Shown: positions 1 to 5,536, counted from the first letter of the stretch. The stretch: DNA of 7,150 bases from an uncultured Candidatus Saccharibacteria bacterium (GCA_946480535.1 CAMLKA010000037.1:1-7150), one strand, 5' to 3'. The notes: generated from the letters alone by a model not told the origin. Program-made: numbers and translations.

Positions 1-13
1 TTATATAGCAAAC

Positions 14-31
14 CTGTGAGATATTTCACAG
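14..31. promoter_or_regulatory. CRP/FNR-like palindromic operator candidate
   Basis: CTGTGA-N6-TCACAG is a perfect 6+6 inverted repeat. It contains TGTGA-N6-TCACA, which is the E. coli CRP consensus. Its centre is at 22.5. If TACTAT (52-57) is the -10 of the following gene, transcription would start near 64 and the site would sit at about -41.5, the class II activator position. The regulator is inferred; no CRP-family gene is in the window. The alternative is the hairpin of a terminator for an upstream gene, but no T-tract follows on either strand. Confidence 0.45.
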
Positions 32-51
32 AGTTAAAAAACATTCAGTCG

Positions 52-76
52 TACTATCAATACATAAAATAAGGAG
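52..76 (+). promoter_or_regulatory. Candidate -10 box and ribosome binding site of the small membrane protein gene
   Basis: TACTAT (52-57) is the best -10 candidate. No good -35 lies 16-18 bp upstream, which would suit an activator-dependent promoter. AAGGAG (71-76) is a strong Shine-Dalgarno site 6 nt before the ATG at 83 and fixes that start. A second AT-rich hexamer, TAAAAT (65-70), would begin transcription after the ribosome site, so it is less likely. Confidence 0.45.
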
Positions 77-82
77 ATTTAC

Positions 83-340
83 ATGGCAGATCGAGTATAT
101 ACAACAAACCGCGGAGCCTCAGCAGTAGCATGGATAGCACTTGTCGTCGCAATTGTTGCACTTGTTATTGCTTGGATGGCATATAACCGCACCGGTGCGG
201 ACCTTGAGGATCAGATTAAAACTCAGGTAGAGCAGAGCCTTCAAGCAGCCGAAGAGGCCACCCAGGGCGCCAGCGATGCAATCGATGCAGGCCCTGACGG
301 CGTTGATGAAGACGACACCGATGTAAATACAGCACAATAG
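83..340 (+). CDS. Small single-pass membrane protein with acidic C-terminal tail
   Basis: The product has 85 residues. Residues 1-12 are short and polar with two arginines. Residues about 13-34 form one very hydrophobic segment rich in Ala, Val and Ile and ending at Trp31-Met-Ala-Tyr. Residues about 38-64 look like an amphipathic, Gln/Glu/Ala-rich helix. The last 20 residues are strongly acidic (Asp/Glu), ending in a polar tail. By the positive-inside rule the tail probably faces outward. Small proteins of this plan are common in Saccharibacteria, in my recollection, but I know of no assigned function. The start is fixed by AAGGAG 6 nt upstream and the stop is TAG. The gene is a single-gene transcription unit: a palindromic operator candidate lies upstream and a strong terminator downstream. 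It could be a scaffold or a partner of an envelope complex, but nothing shows that. Confidence 0.82.
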   Translation: MADRVYTTNRGASAVAWIALVVAIVALVIAWMAYNRTGADLEDQIKTQVEQSLQAAEEATQGASDAIDAGPDGVDEDDTDVNTAQ

Positions 341-362
341 CCTTCTATAAGCGCTGTGAAAT

Positions 363-389
363 AAAGCGCCGGAATACCCCGGCGCTTTT
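363..389 (+). terminator. Rho-independent terminator of the small membrane protein gene
   Basis: A perfect 10-bp stem (363-372 with 379-388, AAAGCGCCGG / CCGGCGCTTT) encloses the six-base loop AATACC. Its 3' arm ends in TTTT, followed by C. It lies 23 bp after the TAG stop and separates this gene from the pilin gene at 440. Confidence 0.88.
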
Positions 390-424
390 CGTGATGTACA
401 GATTCATCGTTACCATGCTGCTTG

Positions 425-433
425 TGCTAAAAT
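425..433 (+). promoter_or_regulatory. Extended -10 promoter of the pilin-NHL gene (leaderless)
   Basis: TGC-TAAAAT is an extended -10 element (TGn plus hexamer at 428-433). Only six bases separate it from the ATG at 440, so transcription should start at or next to the start codon. No Shine-Dalgarno sequence is present upstream. The -35 region is weak (TTCATC at 404-409, 18-bp spacer), which an extended -10 can compensate. Confidence 0.6.
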
Positions 434-439
434 CTGAAT

Positions 440-1717
440 ATGAATAAAAGAACTGGCTTCACTATCGTCGAACTATTAATTGTTATCGTAGTGATTGCGA
501 TTCTTGCCGCTATCACCATCGTTGCGTATAACGGTATCTCGAACAGGGCAAAAGAGGCGTCCATTAAATCTGACCTGCGCGGCTCAATTGCGCAACTTGA
601 AAATGAAAACACAACGCTTGGGGTATACCCGGTGGATAGCACAGCAGCTAATCAAGGCCAGGGGCTCAAAGTGAGCAGCACAACGACACTCCAGTACACC
701 CTCACTCCTTACGGCTACTGCATGACCGCAACGGCGACGGGCGTACCAAGCTACGTCGTTCGCTCGAACACTAAGGAAGTGACTACTGGAGATTGTAACG
801 CTACAACTACCACGCTTTCTGGCTCTGGGGCCTTTGCCTACCAAGAGGGAAGCAGCTCAACGGCACAATTCCAATCACCATGGGGAGTAGCCGTTGGCGC
901 CAATGACGTCACCTACATTACCGATGGCGGAGGACTTGGGTCACGCATTCGCGCCATCGCTGCCGATGGCACCTCATCGTTCATTGCCGGAACCTCAACC
1001 AATGCATTCCAGAACGGCACAGGTGCTGGCGCACAATTTAATTACCCTCGTGGACTTGCTATTAATAAAACCACCGGAAACCTCTACGTTGCCGACAGTG
1101 GCAACCACCGTATTCGTATGGTGACTCCAGCAGGAGTTGTATCGACCGTCGCCGGAACGGGAGTTAATGGATTCAATGACGGCGCCGCCGGGTCTGCACA
1201 ATTCAGCTTTCCAAATGGTGTAGCTGTTGGTGCGGACGGGACATTGTATATCGCCGACAGTGGCTCCAATCGTCGTATTCGTACCATCTCTCCATCAGGA
1301 ACCGTGTCAACACTTGCTGGTGCAACCGCAGGGACGTTTGGATGCTTTAACGGCGACCCTGCGCTCGATAGTGCGGGTAACATATATGTAGCCGACGCAT
1401 GTCATGAACAAATTAAGAAGATTACCCCAGCCGGCGTAGTTTCGGTCGTCGCGGGAGTTCTTAGCACCCAAGGATACGTCGACGGCGCGGCCGCTTCAGC
1501 ACGATTCGACAATCCATCAAACATCATTGTTGATAAATATGGCACCCTCTACGTTTCAGAAATTGATGGGGGCCGCATTCGTAAAATAACTACCACTGGC
1601 ACAGTATCGACCGTCGCCACCGGACTTTCATGGCCATACGGACTCGACATCAACAGCCAAGGCGCGTTGATTCTTGGTGACTCAGAAAGTTACCGCGTAA
1701 AGAAGATCACGTTCTAG
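440..1717 (+). CDS. Type IV prepilin-like protein fused to a six-bladed NHL beta-propeller
   Basis: The product has 425 residues. Residues 1-6 (MNKRTG) are a short basic leader ending in Gly, then FTIVE: the prepilin peptidase site with N-methylated Phe as +1 and Glu at +5. Residues 7-30 are the hydrophobic pilin helix. The pilin head continues to about residue 120, with Cys94 and Cys119 probably forming the C-terminal disulfide loop. From about 128 to 425 there are NHL-type repeats with recurring G-SAQF--P-GVAV, LYVADSGNHRIR and G-VSTVAG motifs. They form six blades, the fourth short and the last a half-blade that may close the ring. Known biology: such prepilins are processed at the membrane and built into pili or stay as minor pilins, and NHL propellers bind protein, RNA or glycan. 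A surface adhesin or sensor carried on a pilus is my inference. The start is supported by the -10 box six bases upstream. The 3' end overlaps a convergent hydrolase gene by 11 bp. Confidence 0.9.
   Translation: MNKRTGFTIVELLIVIVVIAILAAITIVAYNGISNRAKEASIKSDLRGSIAQLENENTTLGVYPVDSTAANQGQGLKVSSTTTLQYTLTPYGYCMTATATGVPSYVVRSNTKEVTTGDCNATTTTLSGSGAFAYQEGSSSTAQFQSPWGVAVGANDVTYITDGGGLGSRIRAIAADGTSSFIAGTSTNAFQNGTGAGAQFNYPRGLAINKTTGNLYVADSGNHRIRMVTPAGVVSTVAGTGVNGFNDGAAGSAQFSFPNGVAVGADGTLYIADSGSNRRIRTISPSGTVSTLAGATAGTFGCFNGDPALDSAGNIYVADACHEQIKKITPAGVVSVVAGVLSTQGYVDGAAASARFDNPSNIIVDKYGTLYVSEIDGGRIRKITTTGTVSTVATGLSWPYGLDINSQGALILGDSESYRVKKITF
821..1714 (+). repeat. NHL repeat array (six blades)
   Basis: Protein-level repeats by residue: blade 1 about 128-184, blade 2 185-239, blade 3 240-294, blade 4 295-339, blade 5 340-395, half-blade 6 396-425. 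Full units are about 55 residues. Blade 4 is about 10 residues shorter, lacks the AQF-P-GVAV segment, and carries Cys302 and Cys321, the only cysteines in the propeller. Nucleotide identity between units is degenerate, so the array is old and not a recent tandem expansion. Confidence 0.82.
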
Positions 1718-2339
1718 TAAGACCTTCGAGTGATCGCTGCAATTCTAAAATAATCTCAAGAAGCTCAGGGAACGAACCGTCTTTCGACATATCTCCGGTA
1801 TCAGTAAAATGTCCGTAGTTATGAAATTCATGATAAGGGACATCGGGGAAAATATCTCGTAAATGTTTTACCGTGTCTTGAATACGAGGGCCGTCATTAT
1901 CAGAATTAAGGATCGTAAGGCTTCGCACACGCGCAAGCAGTTCCGGCTGCAGGTCAAAATCGGTCATACCATTGAGAAGCTCGACATCAAGAGGGTGCTC
2001 GGGAGTAAAACGATCGCCGAGCGAAGGTGCAACCAGTATCACGTGCCCCACAGAAACATCGGAGTGCTCAGTCAACCATTGGAGAATAAACCCAGCGCCC
2101 ATACTGTGACCCACGAGAAGCGTGTCGGGAGTGAGGGTGTATTGTTCGAACGTCTTACTCCAAACCTTGTAGTCGGGCTGCCATGCGTTCATCATTTCGG
2201 GTGTCTGTACCGAGATACCCGCGAGCTGCAACTCCTTTTGAAGCCATGGCAGCCAAATTTGATTACTTGTTGATGGTTTACTTCGATCGAAATACGTTGC
2301 TTTGCTTGGTTTTCCGTGAACAATAATAGCGCTAGTCAT
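1707..2339 (-). CDS. RBBP9/YdeN-like alpha/beta serine hydrolase
   Basis: The product has 210 residues from the ATG at 2339. The N-terminus reads TSAIIVHGK, the first strand and the HG oxyanion loop. The nucleophile elbow is GHSMG with Ser79. The acid is in SDNDGP (Asp147 or Asp149), and the His is in YGHF (His177). The length and the three motifs fit the small RBBP9/YdeN (Ser_hydrolase, PF06821) family, cytoplasmic hydrolases of uncertain natural substrate. An in-frame GTG at 2345 is possible, but it lies only two bases after the TATACT -10 box, so transcription would begin downstream of it. The ATG at 2339 is therefore preferred, giving a leaderless mRNA. There is no Shine-Dalgarno site. 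The stop is TGA, inside the 3' end of the pilin-NHL gene (11-bp overlap). It is divergent from the second hydrolase at 2398. The substrate is unknown. Confidence 0.87.
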   Translation of the reverse strand: MTSAIIVHGKPSKATYFDRSKPSTSNQIWLPWLQKELQLAGISVQTPEMMNAWQPDYKVWSKTFEQYTLTPDTLLVGHSMGAGFILQWLTEHSDVSVGHVILVAPSLGDRFTPEHPLDVELLNGMTDFDLQPELLARVRSLTILNSDNDGPRIQDTVKHLRDIFPDVPYHEFHNYGHFTDTGDMSKDGSFPELLEIILELQRSLEGLTRT

Positions 2340-2347
2340 TGGCACTT

Positions 2348-2376
2348 AGTATAGCAGTTTGCCATCTCGCCATAAA
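2348..2376 (-). promoter_or_regulatory. Promoter of the serine hydrolase gene
   Basis: Read on the minus strand: TTTATG (2376-2371), 17-bp spacer, TATACT (2353-2348) preceded by TGC, an extended -10. The ATG at 2339 is eight bases past the -10. The promoter interleaves with the plus-strand promoter at 2359-2386. Confidence 0.65.
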
Positions 2377-2386
2377 CTGGTATACT
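2359..2386 (+). promoter_or_regulatory. Promoter of the cysteine-type hydrolase gene
   Basis: TTGCCA (2359-2364), 16-bp spacer, TATACT (2381-2386) preceded by TGG, an extended -10. The same TTG could be read as a start codon giving 13 extra residues, but it is the -35 box, so the extension is rejected. The mRNA should have a leader of about 4-5 nt before the ATG at 2398. Confidence 0.7.
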
Positions 2387-2397
2387 ATGCCCAACTT

Positions 2398-3216
2398 ATG
2401 TTCAATCCGGAAGTAACACCTAGCCACGAATCAGAGCTGCCGCACGCGTATCTTGTTGCTGGTGGGGGTGGAAGTATTCACACAACCATCCTCCTACGTT
2501 TACTTGCGGCACAGCTTGAATCGCAACACCAGCCATACACCGTTGTTGAAGGCTTAACTGGATATGGCGACGACCTGAGCGTTCGTTACCCAAGCCTTCA
2601 AGTAGAGGATATTTTGGAGCACGCCGAATCTCACGACCGCAAGGTACTTTTTGTTGCGCATTGTATTGGTACCATCGCCGCACTCCGCGCCTTCGAGTCG
2701 CTATCTGCCGATAGGCCCGCAGCACTGACCGCCATTGCGCCGCCACTTCCGTCACCATACCACACGACCAGCACGCCACAGTCGCAAAAGAAGCGTTTTG
2801 AAAACGACACTCGCATGACCGTTATTGGACTAACACCCGGTGCACTGTATCCATCAGAGGAAGTATCTCGACTGGCTGCCATTAGCCCTCGCTACTTTGA
2901 AGAGATCCAAGAAGCTCACGATGTTGATACGCAGCTTCGTCTTCACGTCGAGCAGGGGAGAGCGGCTATCTTTTCAGCGCAACACGACTGGAACACCGAA
3001 TCACCAGCGACCGTTGCACGCTGGCACGACGACTGGCGTCAAAGTGACCGCCACGATTTTATTGAACGAGCACGAATTGTTGAAGACGCGGCCCATGGGC
3101 TTCATCTTTCGCCAATGAGTGGCCGTGAAATTACTCCAGATATAAATGCTGCGTTTCAAAATGCCCAGTTAGCACAGGTAATTGCGACAGGCAACGACCT
3201 CGTCCGCTCACTATAA
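2398..3216 (+). CDS. Alpha/beta-hydrolase-like protein with a cysteine nucleophile
   Basis: The product has 272 residues. After a short polar start, AYLVAGGGGS (17-26) resembles a first strand with a glycine-rich oxyanion loop. VLFVAHCIGTIAALRAF (83-99) is a nucleophile elbow followed by its helix, with Cys89 where most family members have Ser (A-H-C-I-G against G-x-S-x-G). AAIFSAQHDWN (189-199) fits the late strand with the acid, probably Asp197. AAHGLHLSP (231-239) supplies His233 or His236. A Cys-Asp-His triad is known from dienelactone hydrolase and a few other hydrolases. No family assignment is possible by eye, so enzyme activity is inference. Residues about 115-175 form a lid-like insert. 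The stop TAA overlaps the A-run that serves as T-tract for the minus-strand gene downstream. It is divergent from the serine hydrolase, with which it may share regulation. Confidence 0.8.
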   Translation: MFNPEVTPSHESELPHAYLVAGGGGSIHTTILLRLLAAQLESQHQPYTVVEGLTGYGDDLSVRYPSLQVEDILEHAESHDRKVLFVAHCIGTIAALRAFESLSADRPAALTAIAPPLPSPYHTTSTPQSQKKRFENDTRMTVIGLTPGALYPSEEVSRLAAISPRYFEEIQEAHDVDTQLRLHVEQGRAAIFSAQHDWNTESPATVARWHDDWRQSDRHDFIERARIVEDAAHGLHLSPMSGREITPDINAAFQNAQLAQVIATGNDLVRSL

Positions 3217-3272
3217 AAAGAACCCGCAACCCGGGGCGAGCACTCGACGACTTTCGTCGGAGTGTTCGCCCC
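3215..3272 (-). terminator. Terminator of the GC-rich minus-strand gene
   Basis: A long hairpin pairs 3233-3250 with 3254-3272: 18 paired positions, one G-T wobble and one bulge, around the loop CTT. On the minus strand it is followed after 13 bases by TTCTTTTT (complement of 3215-3222). A small competing stem, CCCG/CGGG, lies directly against that T-tract. No T-tract follows on the plus strand, so the direction is mainly minus, though the hairpin may also slow plus-strand transcription from the hydrolase gene. Confidence 0.65.
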
Positions 3273-3306
3273 AGGTACGGGCTTGTTGGTACGACTTTGC
3301 CTCACA

Positions 3307-3335
3307 CCGGGGCGAGCGGCTAGAGCCGCCCCCGG
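3307..3335. other. GC-rich stem-loop over the stop codon of the minus-strand gene
   Basis: CCGGGG (3307-3312) pairs with CCCCGG (3330-3335), and GCGGC (3316-3320) with GCCGC (3325-3329), around the loop TAGA. CGA (3313-3315) is an unpaired internal bulge. The stop codon of the minus gene (3322-3320) lies at the loop. The 5' arm, CCGGGGCGAGC, recurs exactly at 3231-3241. Confidence 0.6.
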
Positions 3336-3664
3336 CTGACAGCACCGCCACTGATGCGAGGAAGCTCCTGGTTCTCGAGTCGGAGGCTTCCGTTCACGAA
3401 GGTAGCGAGCGCGTTCACGATGACCTGCGCCTCGGCCAGCCGCCGGTGCTCATCCGGCCACAACACGTCGGTCGGCTCGTCAGGGTTAAACCCAACACGC
3501 TTCGTGATATCAGGATCCAGGATGCGTCGGTCTGCTAGAGACGCGGCGAGCTGTGCGGTAGCGAGAGCCAGCGCCTGCTTAACGCTTGCCTCCATCGCAG
3601 CGACACGTTCGCCGTGCGTTCGACGCGCCTCTTTGTGCTTTCGCAGTTGAGCTGCAGTAGCCAT
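3320..3664 (-). CDS. Small GC-rich hypothetical protein, mainly helical
   Basis: The product has 114 residues and I do not recognise it. Residues 1-46 are charged and then Ala-rich, consistent with one or two amphipathic helices (basic HKEARRTHGER region, then ALALATAQLAASLA). Residues 47-70 include RRILDPDITKRVGFNPDEP, a more polar loop or strand region. Residues 72-93 look like another helix, and the tail is Gly/Arg-rich. There are no Cys residues, no membrane segment and no signal peptide. The strand is set by GGAGA (3673-3669) just upstream of the ATG, the TTGCAA-N17-CATAAC promoter, and a terminator past the TAG stop. A 60-base sample inside it (3421-3480) is about 72% GC, far above its neighbours, which suggests a separate origin. 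Overlapping plus-strand open frames are shadows. Function unknown. Confidence 0.72.
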   Translation of the reverse strand: MATAAQLRKHKEARRTHGERVAAMEASVKQALALATAQLAASLADRRILDPDITKRVGFNPDEPTDVLWPDEHRRLAEAQVIVNALATFVNGSLRLENQELPRISGGAVSRGRL

Positions 3665-3685
3665 ATGTTCTCCAATTTCAATGTA

Positions 3686-3699
3686 CAGGCAGGTGCCTG
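3686..3699. promoter_or_regulatory. Inverted repeat in the leader of the GC-rich minus-strand gene
   Basis: CAGGCA-GG-TGCCTG is a perfect 6+6 dyad with a two-base centre. It lies just downstream of the predicted minus-strand transcription start (about 3703) and upstream of the ribosome site. The two-base centre is too short for an RNA loop over the full stem, so a DNA operator for a dimeric repressor is more likely than a hairpin. The regulator is unknown. Confidence 0.45.
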
Positions 3700-3709
3700 G
3701 CTTTGATTA

Positions 3710-3738
3710 GTTATGAATGAAAACACCGTTGATTGCAA
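3710..3738 (-). promoter_or_regulatory. Promoter of the GC-rich minus-strand gene
   Basis: On the minus strand: TTGCAA (3738-3733), 17-bp spacer, CATAAC (3715-3710). This gives a leader of about 40 nt containing the CAGGCA dyad and GGAGA. It is back to back with the pilin-FISUMP promoter at 3755-3784. Confidence 0.55.
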
Positions 3739-3754
3739 GCATGAGCAACACTAC

Positions 3755-3784
3755 TTGCCCTCCCATGTACACAAGGCGTATACT
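3755..3784 (+). promoter_or_regulatory. Promoter of the pilin-FISUMP gene
   Basis: TTGCCC (3755-3760), 18-bp spacer, TATACT (3779-3784). Transcription should start near 3791, four bases before the ATG at 3795, with no Shine-Dalgarno site. Because the promoter lies inside the longest open frame (from 3717), it rules out the first 26 codons of that frame. Confidence 0.65.
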
Positions 3785-3794
3785 TAAAACACTT

Positions 3795-4895
3795 ATGCAT
3801 ATGCGCAATCAAGGCTTCACAATTGTTGAACTGCTTATCGTTATAGTAGTAATTGCAATTCTCGCCGCGATAACCATCATTGGTTATAACGGTATTTCAA
3901 ACCGAGCCCGCGACTCTGCTATTCAATCGGATGTCGAGGGATTCGCTAAAGCAATAGAAAATGATAAAACGCTCAACGGCTCCTACCCAGCGTCTGCAGG
4001 TGCAGCAAATAACGGCAAAGGCTTGATATCTGGAAGCGGCAATACCGTTGCTTATAACGTTGATAGTGCTGGCTCGGCATTTTGTTTGCAAGTATCAAGA
4101 ACAGGAAGCCAGTCGTACTTTGCAACACAGTCTAATCTATCACCGCGCACGGGTGTATGTGCGGGGATTATAGGGATAGCAAGTGTCGGTGGAAGCGCCG
4201 TTATGCAAACGGTTACCAATGCAAACTGTTCAACAACGCGCACAAGAGTCGTCGATGCACGAGATGGGCGTACCTATTGGGTGCAGAAACTTTCGGATGG
4301 TAAGTGCTGGATGCTGACAAATCTTGCGTATGCCGGAGGGGGAGGAAATACGTACGGCGACATCAAAACACTTACAAATGGCACGGGTGGATCGCAAACA
4401 TATACTATTGCAAGCTACTACATTCCACCAAACGCCAACCCAACAAGCGAACCAGCCAACCCTTCCACTTCAACGAACGGTGGTACATCAAATCCGCAAT
4501 ATGGCTATTTTTATAACTGGTGCGGCGCAATGGGCGGACAAGCTACTGCCGCCTGCGCAAATGCAACTACCCCCGCGCCAATTGCAGCAACGACCGTTTG
4601 CCCTTCTGGCTGGCGGTTACCTACAGGAAACGGGGGCGAGCTAGCCGCCCTTAATACGAGCGTCAACGCAGGATCCACAACAACTGATTCGGGATTGCTT
4701 ACTAATTGGCTAGGGCATCGCGCCGGGGGATGGTTTAGCGGCTTCTTTAATCAAGATTTTAACGGCATTTACTGGTCTTCCACGCCAAGTAACACCACCG
4801 AAGCATATACTTTATACGCAGACAGCACTTGGATAAACCCTGCCTTTAGCTACAGCAAATCGTATGCGTTTGCCGTGCGGTGTGTCGCTATATAG
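3795..4895 (+). CDS. Type IV prepilin-like protein fused to a FISUMP domain
   Basis: The product has 366 residues from the ATG at 3795 (an in-frame ATG at 3801 is also possible). The leader is MHMRNQG, then FTIVE: a prepilin peptidase site with Glu at +5. Residues 8-31 are the pilin helix and the head runs to about 125, with Cys97 and Cys122 spaced exactly as in the pilin at 440. From about 137 to the end is a FISUMP-type domain (Fibrobacter succinogenes major paralogous domain, TIGR02145/PF09603): VDARDGRTYWVQKLSDGKCW, CPSGWRLPT (269-277), IYWSST (325-330) and a final AFAVRCVAI. Six further Cys (145, 171, 243, 254, 269, 363) may form disulfides outside the cell. The domain is known as a surface-protein module of unclear function. 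A minor pilin displaying it as an adhesin is my inference. The TAG stop overlaps the convergent gene by 8 bp. Confidence 0.9.
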   Translation: MHMRNQGFTIVELLIVIVVIAILAAITIIGYNGISNRARDSAIQSDVEGFAKAIENDKTLNGSYPASAGAANNGKGLISGSGNTVAYNVDSAGSAFCLQVSRTGSQSYFATQSNLSPRTGVCAGIIGIASVGGSAVMQTVTNANCSTTRTRVVDARDGRTYWVQKLSDGKCWMLTNLAYAGGGGNTYGDIKTLTNGTGGSQTYTIASYYIPPNANPTSEPANPSTSTNGGTSNPQYGYFYNWCGAMGGQATAACANATTPAPIAATTVCPSGWRLPTGNGGELAALNTSVNAGSTTTDSGLLTNWLGHRAGGWFSGFFNQDFNGIYWSSTPSNTTEAYTLYADSTWINPAFSYSKSYAFAVRCVAI

Positions 4896-5529
4896 GAGCG
4901 CGCGAATCCTCGCGACTAATAATAGGCGCTTTTTGAATATATAAATTATCTTCAAGAACCTGCAGTGCAGCAAGCGCAACTTCTTCTCTTCCAACAAATA
5001 ACTTTGTTGGCCCGTGCTCTTTTAAAGAAAAGGGGGCTGCTGCAACATTCAGCAGCTTCAATACTCTCAGTACTGTCCAGTCGAGACCACTTGCTTGCAA
5101 AATTTCTACATGCCGACGCCCATCGCTTACTCGAGCAGGATCAATATGCTCAATACCAAAATTTAAAAAACGATCAGCCAGCGTAATATGATCGCCAGGG
5201 AAACGGACCCCCGTTCCAGTGAGGCTCACAATCCTTTTTATATTCTTTCTACACATAACCTCGACAAGCATCTGAATAGCAGATGTCTGAACAGTAGCCG
5301 CCGAGCCTTTAACGTGACCGATGAAACTTGCGACAGCATCCTGACCGTCAAGCAAAGCCTCCACATGAGCTTGATTCGTCGCGTCGCAGGTTATTTCTGT
5401 TAAATTGGGGTGGAAAGGTAGGGTGCCGCTACGAAAACTTCCCGCTCGTACGGTGTGGCCGGCGGCAAGTGCAGCCGCAACAAAGGCTCTCCCCGTACGA
5501 CCATTCGCGGCGACGACAGCAATATTCAT
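4888..5529 (-). CDS. NAD(P)-binding Rossmann protein, NmrA/atypical SDR-like
   Basis: The product has 213 residues. MNIAVVAANGRTGRAFVAAAL (1-21) is the first strand, dinucleotide loop (A-N-G-x-T-G, a variant of G-A-T-G-x-x-G) and helix of the NAD(P)H-binding family (PF13460). Other family-like segments are CDAT (48-51), DAVASFIG (64-71), RIVSLTGTGV (99-108), SGLDWTVLR (147-155) and GREEVALAALQVLED (180-194), matching the usual REDVA helix. No YxxxK pair stands out, as in many NmrA-like members, so it may be a redox sensor or reductase with unknown substrate. The start is supported by TGT-TAAAAT ending seven bases before the ATG, which implies a leaderless mRNA. The TAG stop lies inside the pilin-FISUMP gene. 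A small CGCGA/TCGCG hairpin (4901-4914) sits near its 3' end. Confidence 0.85.
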   Translation of the reverse strand: MNIAVVAANGRTGRAFVAAALAAGHTVRAGSFRSGTLPFHPNLTEITCDATNQAHVEALLDGQDAVASFIGHVKGSAATVQTSAIQMLVEVMCRKNIKRIVSLTGTGVRFPGDHITLADRFLNFGIEHIDPARVSDGRRHVEILQASGLDWTVLRVLKLLNVAAAPFSLKEHGPTKLFVGREEVALAALQVLEDNLYIQKAPIISREDSRAPI

Positions 5530-5536
5530 ACCATTT

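Noticed and set aside
1863..2273. Plus-strand 136-residue frame inside the serine hydrolase
   Set aside because: It is antisense to a protein with a complete catalytic triad and has no start signals.
2359..2397. TTG start for the cysteine-type hydrolase
   Set aside because: The TTG is part of the -35 box of the gene's own promoter, and the ATG at 2398 follows the -10.
3182..3538. Plus-strand frames (118 and 98 residues) over the GC-rich gene at 3320-3664
   Set aside because: No ribosome site and no promoter; one begins inside the hydrolase gene. The minus strand has all the signals.
3717..3794. Upstream extension of the pilin-FISUMP frame (26 extra residues)
   Set aside because: It contains the TTGCCC-N18-TATACT promoter, and the extension would give an abnormally long prepilin leader; the start at 3795 gives the usual short leader.
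4901..4914. CGCGA/TCGCG hairpin as terminator of the pilin-FISUMP gene
   Set aside because: Only five base pairs and no T-tract; it lies inside the coding sequence of the convergent gene.
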